A DNA stretch of 64,000 bases from Burhinus oedicnemus (Eukaryota; Chordata; Aves; Charadriiformes; Burhinidae), in NCBI GenBank assembly GCA_008921705.1, contig VFFE01007103.1, positions 1,605,196 through 1,669,195 of the forward strand, written 5' to 3'. This document shows, one piece after another, positions 11,871 to 24,174 of this stretch; position 1 is the first letter of the stretch, and each line of letters opens with the position of its first letter. The notes under the pieces are model-generated. The model saw only the letters and a program-made list of their open reading frames with translations. It made no database searches and had not been told where the DNA came from. The translations under genes were made by a program, and so were the position numbers.

Positions 11871-14679
11871 CTTTATATAAGTTTTGGTTTTAGAAAAGTT
11901 ATATATTTTCACTGCTGTCTGTAGTACATTGCTATCCTGTATTAGCAATAATGAGTCAGTAACAGTTTTGAGGGAATCAACATGACAAATATTTAACTTA
12001 AATAGCTCACATTTTTTGTTTGTTTTAAATATTTTTTCTTATATGACCACTGTTTCATTTTATGTGTTAAGAGGTTTGTCCAGAAAACTGAAGGACAATG
12101 ACTGCTTTCTTACAGTAATGGAAGGTAGCTGCAGGAGTGGAGTCAGCAGTCAGTGGTTGCTGTTATTTCAAGTGGCATGTAGTTCTTTGTGTTAGAGTTG
12201 AGAAAAGCACATTTTTGGTTTTGCCTGGGTGAGTAGGAAGCAAAGCCAGTATTTTCAGTTTTATCAGGGACAGTCAGTGGGTTTTTAAATAGGAACCAAA
12301 ATTCAGGGTCTTTTTTATTTGTAATTGTTAAGGCTTTGGAATGAAAATCTCAGTTGCTTTAGATTCGTGTAGTGTTGTCAAAGTCAGTGGATTTGCTGAG
12401 ATTTGTACCAGCTGTAGATGTGGCTCTGTGTCTTTTGATAGCACTGGAAATCATTAAAAAGAACAAGGAAAAAGCCTTGTTTTTTTCCCACAGATACCAG
12501 CACTTCTCTTTTCTCAATTGGAAAGAAACCTCTGCTTGTTGGCTTTGAGTGCTAGCATTTGTGCACATCAAGCAATCTCAGACTGTTCCTTGCTTCCTCC
12601 AGCGAAGAGTTTAATCACTCTGCTGGGGTGGTACTTTGTTGCTATTTAATGAGTTGGTCAGGAGAGAGTTAGCAAAAGAGCTAGTGGAAGAGTCGGGCAC
12701 TTCCATAGGTTAGTCGGTCAAGCTCTGCTCAATAAGAGGTTGATTAAATAAACCCTTATTATTCATCAGCTTGCTGACCCCACACTGTCTTCTGCTCCTC
12801 ACCCAGTGGGACAATGCATGACTTACAAAGAAATTCAGTGAGAAGGGCAAAGGAGTGGAAGGCCACCAGGATTCACTACTTGTGCTATGCTCTGGGCTGG
12901 GAAGGACACAAGTTAGGGCAGGTTAAGAGGCTGTTTCCATGGTGGGCTTATGCAGTAGACACACATAACCAACACTACTATGATAAATGTAAAATGCTGC
13001 TCATTGTGGTATGGCTTTGATATCTGCCTTGTATCAATGTGGCATCAATCTCTGCATCTGTATCCCAGATAGATGAGTCTGTAGGGTGGGCAAGGGGATT
13101 AAAAATTAGGGCATGTTTAAGTGAAAGGTTAAAACTCTGGAAAAGAGTTGTTTTACCCAGGCCTGTTGGCTTGCAGCTGGTCCTCTGAGAGGTTCCATCA
13201 ACGTGGCTGAGGGGTTTCTCTCCCTGCAAATCAGTGGACGTTGTCTTTGTGAGCAATGGGGATAGGGGAGGGCACCTGGAGAAGTCACGAGGACCCAGCA
13301 GAGAGAATTGCCAGGAAGGGTGGCTGCCTCCCCAGTGTGTCTGTGGCATTGTGGAGAGCCGGGACGGGGCAGGGGAACACACGTGCTCACTGCACGTGTT
13401 GTGCGGATGCACAGGGAAGGCTGCATCTGGCTCATTCTCAGCTGTTCCTCACCCAAACTGAAATGGTTCAGGAAGACCCAAATAGTGGGTGGCCTCTTGT
13501 GTTGAAGAGACAAGCTAGCATTGCTATTCATACTTCCTTGATGAAGACCTGTCCCATAGCTCTGCTTGACTCTCGTCATGCACGTTACTGATGCAATGGC
13601 ATGGCCACAGTGCTTGCAGCATTTTGGTAGCTGGGATTTTAATGAAGTTTAGTTTTGAAAAAAACCAAACACAACTCTTTTTAAATCCCATGATGTGGCA
13701 GTTGTCATCCCGTGACACTGCCTTTCACCTTGCCTGTCTCTCTTTACTGGAAGCCCACTGACCCATGGAGTCGTTGTGTAGGTATTACTGGCAGTAATTT
13801 ATCCTGTCACACAGGCAGTGAGGAATTCATCATCAGAAATGCGGACTCTTACATATTTTTGAAATGTCAGTTTGACAGAAGTACTGACAGCTGGCGTCCT
13901 TCCAACAGACCAGTAATTGCTTAACTGTGAAAAATGGCAGAAGATAGACAAATGTATTGGAAAAAGAAAATCTCTAAAATACAGAAGTGGTGCTAATGCG
14001 ATATAATTCATAACTGGTTGCTGTTACAAAGAGTCACCTTCAAGCACTCGGGTCTATTTTCCTTTCTTCTCTGGCAAGTGATTTACTTGATGACAGGTAG
14101 CTCAGCAAAGCTATCTGACTGAAATCAGATGGTTTCTTACCTTGTTTGGTCTTTGTCCACCTTCTCTTGCCCATATTTTGAGAGAAGGGTGGGGCTGACT
14201 GGACTAAGTGCATTTTACAAATGCTTCTGTCAGGTTACAGAAGAGCAGATATTAAACATTCATTTCTACTGGGGTTGAAGTGGGATTTTAAATATTTAAA
14301 AGAGTAATTTATGTAAAGGGAATTCCTACCGCTTCCTAAAACGATCATTTCTCATAATTTGGGTTTGGATATCCATATTCAATTAATCTAAAATTTCTAT
14401 TGCTTTAGTCTTGCTCCCTTCACATTAGCTCTTTGTATTAAAATGTGTTCTCAATACATGCCAGCAGGCCTGTATTTTAAGTTAATTATGATTGTCATGC
14501 TTATCATACTTGATTACTTTTTCCCAAGGACAGAAATTGTTGGGCAAGTGGCACGGGGGTGGAAATTTGAGCTCTGAGCCAACAAATGTAATGATGACAG
14601 AACTGGGACACATTACCTGATCAGTAAAATGATTCAGACCACTTGCAGATGAATTGTTTCCCATGCTAATTCATGCAAA
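11871..14679. other. unique non-coding sequence, no gene supported
   Basis: No repeat was recognised. Frames of 144 and 157 codons on the minus strand (12978-13412, 13106-13579) and of 111 codons on the + strand overlap in a GC-richer stretch, contradict each other and show no domain. A short imperfect hairpin at about 12732-12761 (AATAAGAGGTT against AACCCTTATT) is too small for a microRNA precursor. Confidence 0.5.
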
Positions 14680-14790
14680 CATGGCCTGGAGGTTAAAGGA
14701 ATTGATCTTGAGATCAGGAGGTCTCTGTTTTAGTTCCAGCTCCATCACCAATTTGCTTTCTGACCTTCAGCAAGTCATGACTGCGTCAAT
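14680..14790 (+). mobile_element. MIR/CORE-type SINE relic, sense
   Basis: The run GGCCTGGAGGTTAAAGG, then GAGATCAGGAGGTCTCTG, GTTCCAGCTCCATCACC, and AATTTGCTTTCTGACCTTCA followed by GCAAGTCA, follows the MIR consensus from its tRNA-related head through the CORE domain (a 'gtgacc ttgggcaagtca' pattern). The 3' LINE2-like tail is not clear. A second relic on the opposite strand begins 76 bases downstream. Confidence 0.75.
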
Positions 14791-14865
14791 ACACTTGCAT
14801 TGATTTTCAACTCATATGCATGATATGAAGCGAGTACTTCAGTACGCTGCTGAATTTGGGCTGAA

Positions 14866-14935
14866 GTTGTACGCCCAAGGTTACACAGGAAGATTGAGGG
14901 AACCAAAAGTAGAGTCCAGAAGTAAACTCCAGTGG
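14866..14935 (-). mobile_element. MIR/CORE-type SINE relic, antisense
   Basis: Read on the + strand, GCCCAAGGTTACACAGGAAG, then AGTAGAGTCCAGAAGT and AAACTCC, is the reverse complement of the MIR CORE and head (a 'gcccaaggtcacacag ... agagtccag' pattern). With the sense relic at 14680-14790 it forms a tail-to-tail inverted pair. Confidence 0.65.
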
Positions 14936-15719
14936 GAGATATAAACTGTGGGGCACCTTTACTTCCTGGGCAAGAATTTTGCCCCAAGACTCAAGCCCAT
15001 TGACTTTGAGAAGTGCATGTTCAGATTTAAGAACAGGGCACAAGGTATATGATGATGATGATGTGGAGAAGAACTATAACAGGATTGGGCACTTCTCAAG
15101 CTGGATTGGTTAGCTCTTGCTAAAAAAGTAAGAGCTGTTCTATAGGAATTTTAAATGCAGACAAATAATAATGTAGAGATAGATTTTTTCAGTAGAGAAT
15201 CTAAATTCTGAGTATTTTTTGCTGAAGCTGTTCTTGAATGCTCAGTTTCAGATGTGGTATGTTTTAACATCAGCTTTATTCTTTTGGTTTTAAATACTGG
15301 CTGTTTTGCAGTTTAGTAATACAAACATTCTTTGGGCCAAGAGTAAAAGTTGTTGAAGTTGCTCATAGTGGAAGGAAGGTCAGAGGTAGGCAGCACTAAG
15401 TAACATGAGTAGTTGCTCTGTGTGTGAATTTGAGAAAGGCAATAGATTTGCTGCTCTTGCTGCTACCTGAAAAAATTCCATAGGTTTTCTCCTTCCTTCA
15501 AAGTGAAATTCAGATTTTACAAATGGAGAATTAATCCTATCTACCCGTGACTAGTTTGCTTCTGTCTTCCATACGGATATGATCCTCAGTAGCATCTTTT
15601 ACCCTAGTGACATTGTTAATTCTATTCTGGTTCTTCCCCCATGTTTTTTTGGCCCAGCCTCAGGCCTTTGCTGTAATGGAGGTGTTTTTCTCCCCATTGC
15701 TGAGAGCAGACTGGTCGAT

Positions 15720-16270
15720 GTTTGCAGAGAAGACGACGCAGTGTGACAGCAGTGGTACCAGCAGTCTCGGCTTGCCTTGTCCTGCCCGGCAGAGCATCCT
15801 GCGCTCCTTGCTGTCCCGTCCCAACACCCCACGCTTACTCTGTAAGGAGACTTCTCCGTGCCCTGCTGCATGATCTGGAAAGTCCAGTGTGGCCTGAAGC
15901 CAGCCGACCCGGAGCTGTCATCGCTGGATGGAAAGTGACAGTGAAGCTGGGTTGTGGCCGTGCTCTCCTTACCTCAGACCCCTCCGTTGCTCTCAGCTTT
16001 TCCCTGGAAGGGCTCTGCGGTGTGCATGGCGGCGGGGCAAGCCAGCTGGGTGTCTGTGTGACTTGTGTCTCTGTTCCCTCTTCTGTGTGACTTGTGTCTC
16101 TGCTCCCTCTTGCCTGGGGCTGTGTTTGGCAGGCTGTGTCTGCCTGCGTGGGACCCCCGCCGCCAAGCGGCACAGCTTCTCCACATGCCTCCCTTCAGCT
16201 GGGTGCTCCGTCTCGCTGCAGAGCACGGGCAGCAGCTCGCAGCAGGGTAGGACGATGGTTCGTAAAGTAC
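15720..16270. other. GC- and CpG-rich patch without a recognised gene
   Basis: About 27 CpG dinucleotides occur in 550 bases, well above the surrounding sequence, and GC content is clearly raised. Several open frames overlap on both strands here (up to 159 codons from 16094, 122 codons from 15722). They conflict with one another, carry no motif I recognise, and are expected where GC content suppresses stop codons. It could be an orphan CpG island or a fast-evolving GC-rich insert. Confidence 0.35.
16054..16111. repeat. 29-bp direct tandem duplication
   Basis: Two adjacent 29-base units start CTGTGTGACTTGTGTCTCTG and differ at one position (T in unit 1, C in unit 2, in the TGTTCC/TGCTCC part). 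One difference in 29 points to a recent duplication. It sits inside the GC-rich patch. Confidence 0.95.
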
Positions 16271-16311
16271 GGTGCTTTTATTTTTATCCAGTGTGGCCAA
16301 GGCATTGGTAG

Positions 16312-19300
16312 TATAACTCAAAAGAACAACCTAATAATAAACCCGTGCTTGCATTCAGACTCTGGGCTGAGCGTCCCTGCTTGGCAGTCTCTTCGTGCTG
16401 CTGCTCTCTCTTTTGAAGCAGTTTTGGATATACATGGGTTGGTCATGCATTTGGCTACAGTCAGCAACGTGGCACCAGCTCGTATTTTAGGAAACAGCCA
16501 TAATTCAGGAAAGCCATTTTGTTCAGTGCTGGATTGTGTAATTTGTATTTTGAATAACCTCCTGGGTATGTGACTCCGTGTAAATTCAGTAACACTGGTG
16601 CCTGTGTAGTGACAGCAGTGAATTACAGAATCAGGTAAGAAAGAGGACAAATCTTTCCTGTAAAGGCTGTCACTGAAAAGAGAAAGGAAGTAGAATTTGG
16701 TTAGGTTTTTTTTAAGAAACTTTCATTTTTTTGAAGCTTTTTAATTTTTTTTTTATTTGTGCCAAATAGATGCAGCTTTTTATAAGCCTTATTTTTGCTT
16801 TGCCATTTTTCTTCCCATTTTCTTCAATTTTTTAAAACTAACTTCTACTCCATTGCGGAGGAGAAAGGTCATGGGAAGGGGAAAGACGTGATTAGGGAGG
16901 AAGAAGTGTTTGTTCTTGCTGTGTTCTACACTTCTCAAGTCAAACAGTAATGCTGGTTGCTGCGATGTCATATCTGTTAGAAATAAATTGCATCATTAGT
17001 GATCATTGCGAGTGGCCTGCAGTTCATCCTGCTCGTCTCCGTTCAGTGTGATTTGGGGAGCGAGATGTATTTAAGTGCTTGTTTGAGGCGTTAGCGCATA
17101 GACAGTGATTTCACCAAGTGACAAGTGGTGGGACTGGCTGTCACCCCACGCGTGGTTAGTTTGGTGTCTGGCCTTGATCACTGCTTTTAATGGCTACTTT
17201 TTGCTGGGAAGCTGAAAGTTTTCCTATGGCTTTTATCATTCCCGTCTCGCATATTGTGCTTGATGTGGCCAGTAAAAGACCTTTTGTGTTTCTGACGTTT
17301 CCCCTCCCTCTTTAATCCTGACCTAAGCTTTGCTGGGAGGAGGAGAAATGGCATTGCTGGGAGGGAGCTGCTGCTGTGGAAGGAGAGTGCGGTGCACGGC
17401 TCTTCCCGTGTTGTGTCTGGATGGTGGGGAAGAAAAATGCTGTTTGGGTTTGGAAGAACCATTTTGGTCACTCGCTTTTCAGTATTAAAGTCTATCTTAG
17501 TATCTTAATCTCCAGTTGAAAGGGAGGGATGAAGCCTGTGTTTTGTTTTGTCTGCGGTGAACAAACAGATGCTGTTTGAAAAACATGGGAGAAAGGAAAT
17601 GAAGTCTTGCGGTTTCTTCCTTCAGTGTTGTCCTTGCAATAAAAATCCACCATGTAGCTTGTTGGCTTTTTGATTAGACAAACAGCGTTGGGAAACCCCT
17701 GATGCTGGAAACCCTTAGTAATGTGCATAGCTTAACGCTGTGTTTTGGCTGTAGGGAGAGCTAACAGATGAAGGAGAGAAACCCTTATGTTTGATTGGGA
17801 CTCGGTGTGCGTTTGTTGTTTCCCCTTTTCTCTCCCTGCCCTGTGTGTTTTATTTGGCGTTGACTTGAGGATAGGGTTTGACTTGACCGGCAGCTATTTT
17901 TTGGGATGAGCAGCTTGGGATGAGCCTCAACCTGCTCCCAGCCCTGAGAACTATCCAGAGGGAGACCAGAAAATTCACCTCCTGCCTGGCCATGAGGAGG
18001 CTTCTCTGAGGCTTCTTTGTGTGGAATAGGGTGGGAATGCAACCGGAGGTAGCCTTGATGCAAATAACCAGCTCTGGCAGGGACTTTTTGAAGCAAAACA
18101 GGTCTGGAAAGATTTGGTTGACGTTGCATTGTCCAACTGGAGACTGGTGTTTAGCAGTAGCTGTCATGAGGGTGTTATTTGGAAAGTTGGATGATGCCAT
18201 CAGGGCGTTTCGAAGAAAGCCGCAAGTGGAAGTTTATGGAGGAGTTCACACCAAATCCCCAAGCACATATTATTCCTGAGAGCTTGAACTTTAGCCGAAG
18301 ACAGTTTATTTGAATTCCAGGACTTAGTAGCATTACTAGTATGGCAACAGGACAGCAAAGAGAGCCTCCTACTTAAAAGGACATTCCTCAGTGAAGCAGG
18401 AATTAGATGAGGTCCTCAGTGCTGGGCCTGCAGTGGGCTGATGGAGGGCGTAGGCATTAGGGCTGTTGTCCTCTCTTTGAAGGGAAGTAGCACAGCTGCA
18501 ACAGAAACAGTTAAATTTTCTTGACATACAGCAAACCACCCTGTATTTTAATTTCCCCATAGGATAAGGAGGACACAAATGAACATCTGCAGAGCGTGGA
18601 ATTAATCCTGTTCATGTGGGAGGATCTAAATAAAATCACTGGTTACCTTCACCTTGCACTCTTTTTTTATATTGCAATTATCTTGGGGTGATTAGAAGCT
18701 CTGATTTTTCAGGTTCACTCATATCCTCATCTACAGCCTTTGTATCCCTTATTATTTTGTGGGCAATGCCAAACAATAACAGCAAAACAATATAGCTAAG
18801 GTCATGAGCAGCAAAATTAGTTGGTGCTAGTGGTTTGGATTTGTTTTTTTTAAAAATGCAGATTCAGCTCTCCTTTGCAATTAGCACACATTTGGTGTTA
18901 GCCACAAACACAATATAGCAAATGCAGTTTCCGCAAGGTTAATGACAGTGGGGTTATCAACTTGGGGCCTTCTCATTTTCTTTTCTATTCAGGGTTCCCA
19001 TTTCAAGAAAACATTCATAGCTGAAGTAGAGGTAATAGGCAGTCTTAATTTCTAAGGCCATTTGTATTTGCCTGAAATCTTTGGTTTTTTCAACACTGAT
19101 TTTAGCTGGAGTGAAGCCTTGGTAGGAAGAGTCAATATCTTGTACATCCTGTCATAAAGTAACGTGAAGTCTTGGACTGTTTTCCACGCTCACAGCCTTT
19201 AATTGTTTGAGGGGATGACTGGTCTTTGTTTAAACATTTAGGATAGAGAATTGAAAGTGAGTGTGTAAAATGGAAAAGAAAAACTACTGTTTGTTGAGAA

Positions 19301-21502
19301 ATGGAAGCACTCAGCAGCATCGTTGCTGAACCTCTCGTCTGATTGTGCCTTTGTGCGCTTGTGACAACGCTCCCAACCTCGAACTTTGTCATCTTTCTTA
19401 ACTGCTTTAACTCCAGGAAAAACAAATCACTGAGTAAAAACTATAAATAAAATCAGGCATGCCTCCTAGCTTCCCTGTGCTGTAGCTCTTGGCCTTGTAA
19501 CTTGCCTGCCTCTCAAGCCTTTTGTTCATTATTTTGCATTTCGTGTGTTTTAGCTAATGTAGGGCCTCTGGGTGGATGGGGTCTCCTGGGAACAGAGGAG
19601 GGGAGTTCATGGAGTGACAGCACTGAGTGGGGAGTGAGGCACTGAGATGCTGGAAAAGGGCTTCCAGGCTCAGGGGTGGGATTAAAGCCCAGGAAACTGA
19701 AGGGGACACACAAGAGAGGGCTGTTTTTTGGTTCTTCTTGAGCAACTGAAGCCAAGCCCCCATGCTTTCAGCACCTCCTCTCCCACAACCCCTTGCCATC
19801 TCCTCTGCCCCCTTTGCCACCCCTTGCTCCGGGTTGAGCGGAATGCAGGTTCCCGGCGTGGTGGCCGGGTTAGAGAGCAAGTTGGGGTTTTTCTTGGCTC
19901 GTTGCTTTAGGAGTGCAGTGGGAGGGAGCTGGATAGTGGTGGAAGACTAGAAGAGGTGAGGGAAGAGAAATGGTTAGCAAGGAGTGAGCCTAAAAGATTG
20001 GTAGGGGTGTATAGGGGCAGCAGCAGAGTGCCAAAGGGAATGGTTTGGTGGGGGGGAAAAAGAATAGGTCAGGGAGCAGAGGATAAAGATTTCGGAAAAA
20101 TATAACAGGTTTTGACAGGAAAATACTATGTCAAGAGCTTGATTAAATAGAAGAGTTGAAAAGTGGTGTGTTCTGGAAAAAAAGGTTATTAAATGAGAAG
20201 CTACTATTAGATGAAAAATTCACGCCATTTTCTCTGAATTTTACTGAAGCTTTCAGCCTGGAAACTCTGTAATGAAATGGACAGGAGCAAAATACAGAGA
20301 ATAGAAAGGAGAAACCAAAATAAACTGGCATTTAATTGTTGGATTTGAACAGTAAAACATGATGCAGTGTGTTACAACCCTTGAAAATGAAGTAATTGCA
20401 AAATAAAAAAATACCAGCATCTGGTGGTGGGTAAAACACTGGTGTGCTATGTCAACATCAATTATGCATGTATATATTCACTCGTATATGGATGTAATAT
20501 AGTCACTTGTATCACACCTGCATGAATAGCTGCACATATGCACACAAATGGTGTCCTTCTGAGCTCAATAAAATGCTTTGACTGCTTTGCCTGCTAAGGA
20601 CTCAAACAGTCGATCTCAGTAAATCTTCCTTTTACCATAGACAGTTCAGGTGCAATTTCCAGCCACGTGGAAGAGTAGAGATCCATTTGAGTTCACGGAG
20701 CTGAGATGATTTATCTCAGCTTGGAAGGGGGTAGTATGTGACAACTCCTTATTGTAAATGTGAAATAAAGTCAGTTTTTTTCACTTGTTGGGTTTTATTA
20801 TTTAACACAGATTTTATATATGCCTCCTTGGTAATGGCTGATTAATATTTAATGAAGACAAAGGGAGTTTTCAGCATAAAATGTAAGAATTTACCCCCAA
20901 ACCAGCAGCCTTCTGAGATTGTTCCCTCTAGGTCACTCCTATCTGCCATTCAACTCCATGCCTTGATAAAGCATCACTTAAACTGTAATTTTTATTCTGC
21001 TTTATATTTTTAAGCTGAAAGTGTAAAATATTTTCAATTAAAATGCCGTTTCGCTGTTTCAGTTTTCAAGAACTTGTGATAAAATTAACCCACGCAGAGT
21101 TGAGAGCAAAGCAAGACTGTCATAAATCACAGAAGCCTTCTCTGCTGCCTTGGAAGGTTAAAGATTGACAAGTAACCTAAACATTTCCCACTAATAAATG
21201 TTTTAAGATTAATCCGCCAAGCTGATGACCCTCATTGTTTTAATGATACAATATTTGAATGTCAAAATTACTCCTGTACAGGTGCATATGGGAATGAATA
21301 ACCCGAAAGTTAAATTGGCAAGTGAATGCATATCAATCTGGCACACATAATACTGATCTAAAAAATGTTTGACAGTTTGTAAAAATAGCTGTAACTGGGA
21401 AATCATCACTAAGCAGATACATTTCCCATGGGATCCTTGGGGGACCAGATTTTGGGCTGATGCTCGTTAAATGTTCTAATTTATGAACCAGAAGAAAACA
21501 GC
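16312..21502. other. unique non-coding sequence, no gene supported
   Basis: AT-rich apart from 17340-18060 and 19560-19900. There are no long frames with recognisable content and no repeats recognised. 20340-21180 is rich in TAAT and ATTTA words and may include regulatory DNA, but nothing specific can be assigned. Confidence 0.45.
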
Positions 21503-22275
21503 CATTTATTGATCAGGTTTACAGAGGATGCAAAAGTTAGGGCAATGATAAATGAAGAGGAGGAAAACAGCAAGCCATTAATACAAAGGTGTGAATACTT
21601 AGTGACTTGGCTTGGGTGGCAGCAGATAGTATGAATTTTATTAAGGGTGAGTGTGGAGAGGAATAAGATCTAGGTGATGCTTACTGAGTAGAGGACCCTC
21701 TTCTGTTGAAAGGGAGATCTGAAAAGTGTTTGAGTATGATGGTCCACTAGCTGGCCTGCCTGCTCCCTGGGCCAGAGGAGAGCTAATGCCACCTGGGCAC
21801 ACGTAAGTGTGGATTACGGAGCCGGAGAGGGGAGGTTATACTTACTCGTCATATGGGTCCTGCCGCAGTCTTTGCTGCGGTGCTGTGTGCTGGGCAGGGG
21901 GTGCCCTGTTTTTAGAAAGTTGGGGTGTTATCTTTGAACATATTCAGAAGAAAGCAAGAGAAGTGAGGAATTGCCTAGAAAACTTGCCACAGAACGATGG
22001 AAAGTTAAGGGGTGCCTTGATCACATCATATGTGTTCCTGCATAGAGAAGAGAGCTATGGCCATGGGGAGCAGACAAATGCACTAGAAGATCCAGTGGCT
22101 GGAAGGTGAGTCAATTCAGTTTGGCAAAAGGGTATGTTTGGAGAGGAGGGTTTGACATCAAATCAGTTTCCTCGTGTAGATTTTTTGCTCCGGGCAAATT
22201 TAGAAAGATGTGTTGCCTTTCTGAAAGATGAACTACAGCTTATGTGGGCATTATTTTAGGGAAGTCTTCTGGAAA
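21503..22275 (+). mobile_element. ancient CR1-type LINE, decayed reverse-transcriptase end plus 3' part
   Basis: About 770 bases align in order with the 3' part of the older CR1 family seen in turtles, crocodiles and birds. The landmarks are TTTATTGATCAGG then ACAGAGGATGCAAAAGTTAG near 21505, GAGGAGGAAAACAGCAAG near 21560, AGGGGAGGTTATACTTACTC near 21825, CATATTCAGAAGAAAGC near 21938, GGGGTGCCTTGATCACATC near 22010, GATCCAGTGGCTGGAAGG near 22088, and TTATTTTAGGGAAGTCTTCTGG near 22250. Translated pieces such as FEHIQKKAREVRNCLENLP keep the spacing of the CR1 ORF2 C-terminus. Frames are broken throughout and both ends are ragged, so it is inactive and much older than the copy at 11361. The 100-codon open frame at 21807-22109, and the donor-like GTAAGT and GTGAGT at its edges, are explained by this relic. 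The exact subfamily is uncertain. Confidence 0.8.
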
Positions 22276-23719
22276 GGATGCTTTCCTTTTTTTCCTCTCT
22301 CTCCTGCCCTTGCTATCCCTCTCTGCATGAGACCTCACAAGTATGAGAACAGAATTTGTTTTCTATGGAAAAACGTTTAAGTCCATGGTTTTGCCTAGCA
22401 GTTTTGCTGTCCATCTCCTTCGGAGTCACACTGTCAGAGTGATCCTGTATTTTAGATAATTATCAGTCACCAGCTGCAACATTACTAGAAATTTCACAAT
22501 GCTTTTGACAGGCTATTAGTGACTGAAACCAAAGCTTATTATTTTGCATGCTAATTATGAAATATTATTATTACCAGTAAAGGTCATATAAGTATCCAGT
22601 ATTCTGGAGCCTCAGAAACTGAACCTTGAGATACTGTGCGATTTCTTAATTCCTGTTTAATGCAGAAGAAAGCTACTTGCATAGTGGCCTCAGATATACT
22701 ACTATCCCATGCTATATAGCATATCCATAATTGGAGGAAGAGTCTCAGCAAGTTAAAAATTTTTAGTCTATCCAGCATCCTATTTGGTAGTGATACCAAA
22801 AGACGTGTCTTTTGCAGCTGCTGCCTCGTGTGGTTCTCCTTTAAATGCTCTCACTAGAAGTAAAATCACAGAAAGATCTTTCCTCATTCACTCCTTTTTC
22901 CTCTTGGACATGGATTTGGTGTGCTTGGCCCATCCACTCGGGTATGTGTGAGGCATGACTGTATTTCCTCACTGTAGACAAAGTGCATCAGGTTTTAATT
23001 GAGCTCATTGAAATGACGGGGGCAATGGATGGAGATAGAGGAAGGGAGTAGAACCACTGAAAGATAAGCAGGCACTGAAGGCTCATACATTCACTGCTCT
23101 GAATGGCTTTCTTGTGTTTGGGGAATTTCTCCTTAGAGAAAGACAGATCCAGAGTGCTCAGTACATCACCCGAGGTTGGCTGCAAAGCGGGGCTCTATAA
23201 TGGAAATACAGATTATGCTAATTGAGATGAAGTTTTATAGTGCTAATGTGTATTTTACTCTTCTGTGTGCTGAAGTGCAGCCTGGGTCTGAGGGAACTGA
23301 CAATGTCCCATTCATATGTAAAATGTTTTGAAGGGTCTGTGGTTTGGAATATTACAAAACTGCCGCATGAGGGGATTCTTACATCTGAAAGCAATATTAT
23401 CTGTGTACAGCTCGTTGCTAACAGAGAGAGAAGAGAAGAGTGTGTGAAAGCAGCTTCCCAGCCTCTGCGTACAGATGCATGGATCCTGCTGGAAGAAGGC
23501 AGGAGTGCTGGAGAGCTTCTATGGTCCGATGGGGCTGGACATAGCCCGGCAGTGCTCTGCAGACCTGGACCTGCCCTGGTCCCGGTCAGCTGAGGCGATA
23601 ACGGGCTGTTGGAAAAGTAAAAGATCTTTCAGAGAGGCTGATTGTGTCTCTGTGTGTTGGGATTACTTGGAGTTTAGAAGTATTAAGCAGAATAAAATCT
23701 TGGAATAAGACAGCAAAGC
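22276..23719. other. unique non-coding sequence, no gene supported
   Basis: After the ancient CR1 fades there is no recognisable repeat. 22440-22590 is AT-rich with TAATTATGAAATATTATTA words. A 117-codon frame at 23240-23593 has no recognisable domain. Confidence 0.45.
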
Positions 23720-24060
23720 CCGGCTGTGTATTAATTATTAGTCCGAGCATTTTGCAAATCGCAGAATCAGGCCTTTACTGTTTGTGATACTTTTTTTCCT
23801 TTTAATATCAGCATTTGGCCTTCGCATTTACAAGGAAGTAGCATCCTTAATTTGTAAGAGCTCATCTGCTTATCCAACAAGCTGCAGTCATAATCCTCTT
23901 CGCCATAATGAATGACTGCTCTGGAAGTGATTACTGCAGGATTTCATACTTTCTTTCCCGCTTATCAAATTGTTTAGTGCTTCTTTTTTTGTAAAGAAAA
24001 GTAGCGTTCATAAATCACAGTAAAGTATCAGGAGGATGTGATTGCACTAAAAATATCAGG
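23720..24060. promoter_or_regulatory. possible conserved non-coding block
   Basis: Unique, repeat-free sequence with TATTAATTATTAG, TTTTAATATCAGC, CTTAATTTGTAAG, CATAATGAATGA and TTATCAAATTG words that suggest homeodomain, GATA-like and TCF/LEF-like sites (ATCAAA). No coding frame of note. Assigned by look only. Confidence 0.2.
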
Positions 24061-24158
24061 ATCACTGCTTCAGAGGTGGTAAATCTTGGTCCATCTGGAC
24101 ATGTCGCTAGGACAGAAATGACTTGTGTCCCTTGATTTCCATTTGTGTCAGGGCAGAT

Positions 24159-24174
24159 GTGTGTATGTGTGTGT
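24159..24174. repeat. short interrupted (GT)n tract
   Basis: GTGTGTATGTGTGTGTG, an imperfect dinucleotide run with one A interruption. Confidence 0.7.

Noticed and set aside
12732..12761. Imperfect hairpin as a microRNA precursor
   Set aside because: The stem is only 10-11 bp with a bulge, too short for Drosha processing.
13106..13579. 157-codon minus-strand frame
   Set aside because: Overlaps a 144-codon frame on the same strand and a 111-codon frame on the other, all without motifs.
16094..16573. Longest ATG-type frame in the second quarter, 159 codons
   Set aside because: It lies partly in a GC-rich patch that suppresses stops, conflicts with frames on the other strand, and has no domain. 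This length is expected by chance in 64 kb.
21776..22105. Spliced coding exons with GTAAGT and GTGAGT donors inside a 100-codon frame
   Set aside because: The whole stretch aligns in order with the reverse-transcriptase end and 3' part of an ancient CR1, which explains both the protein-like residues and the splice-like words.
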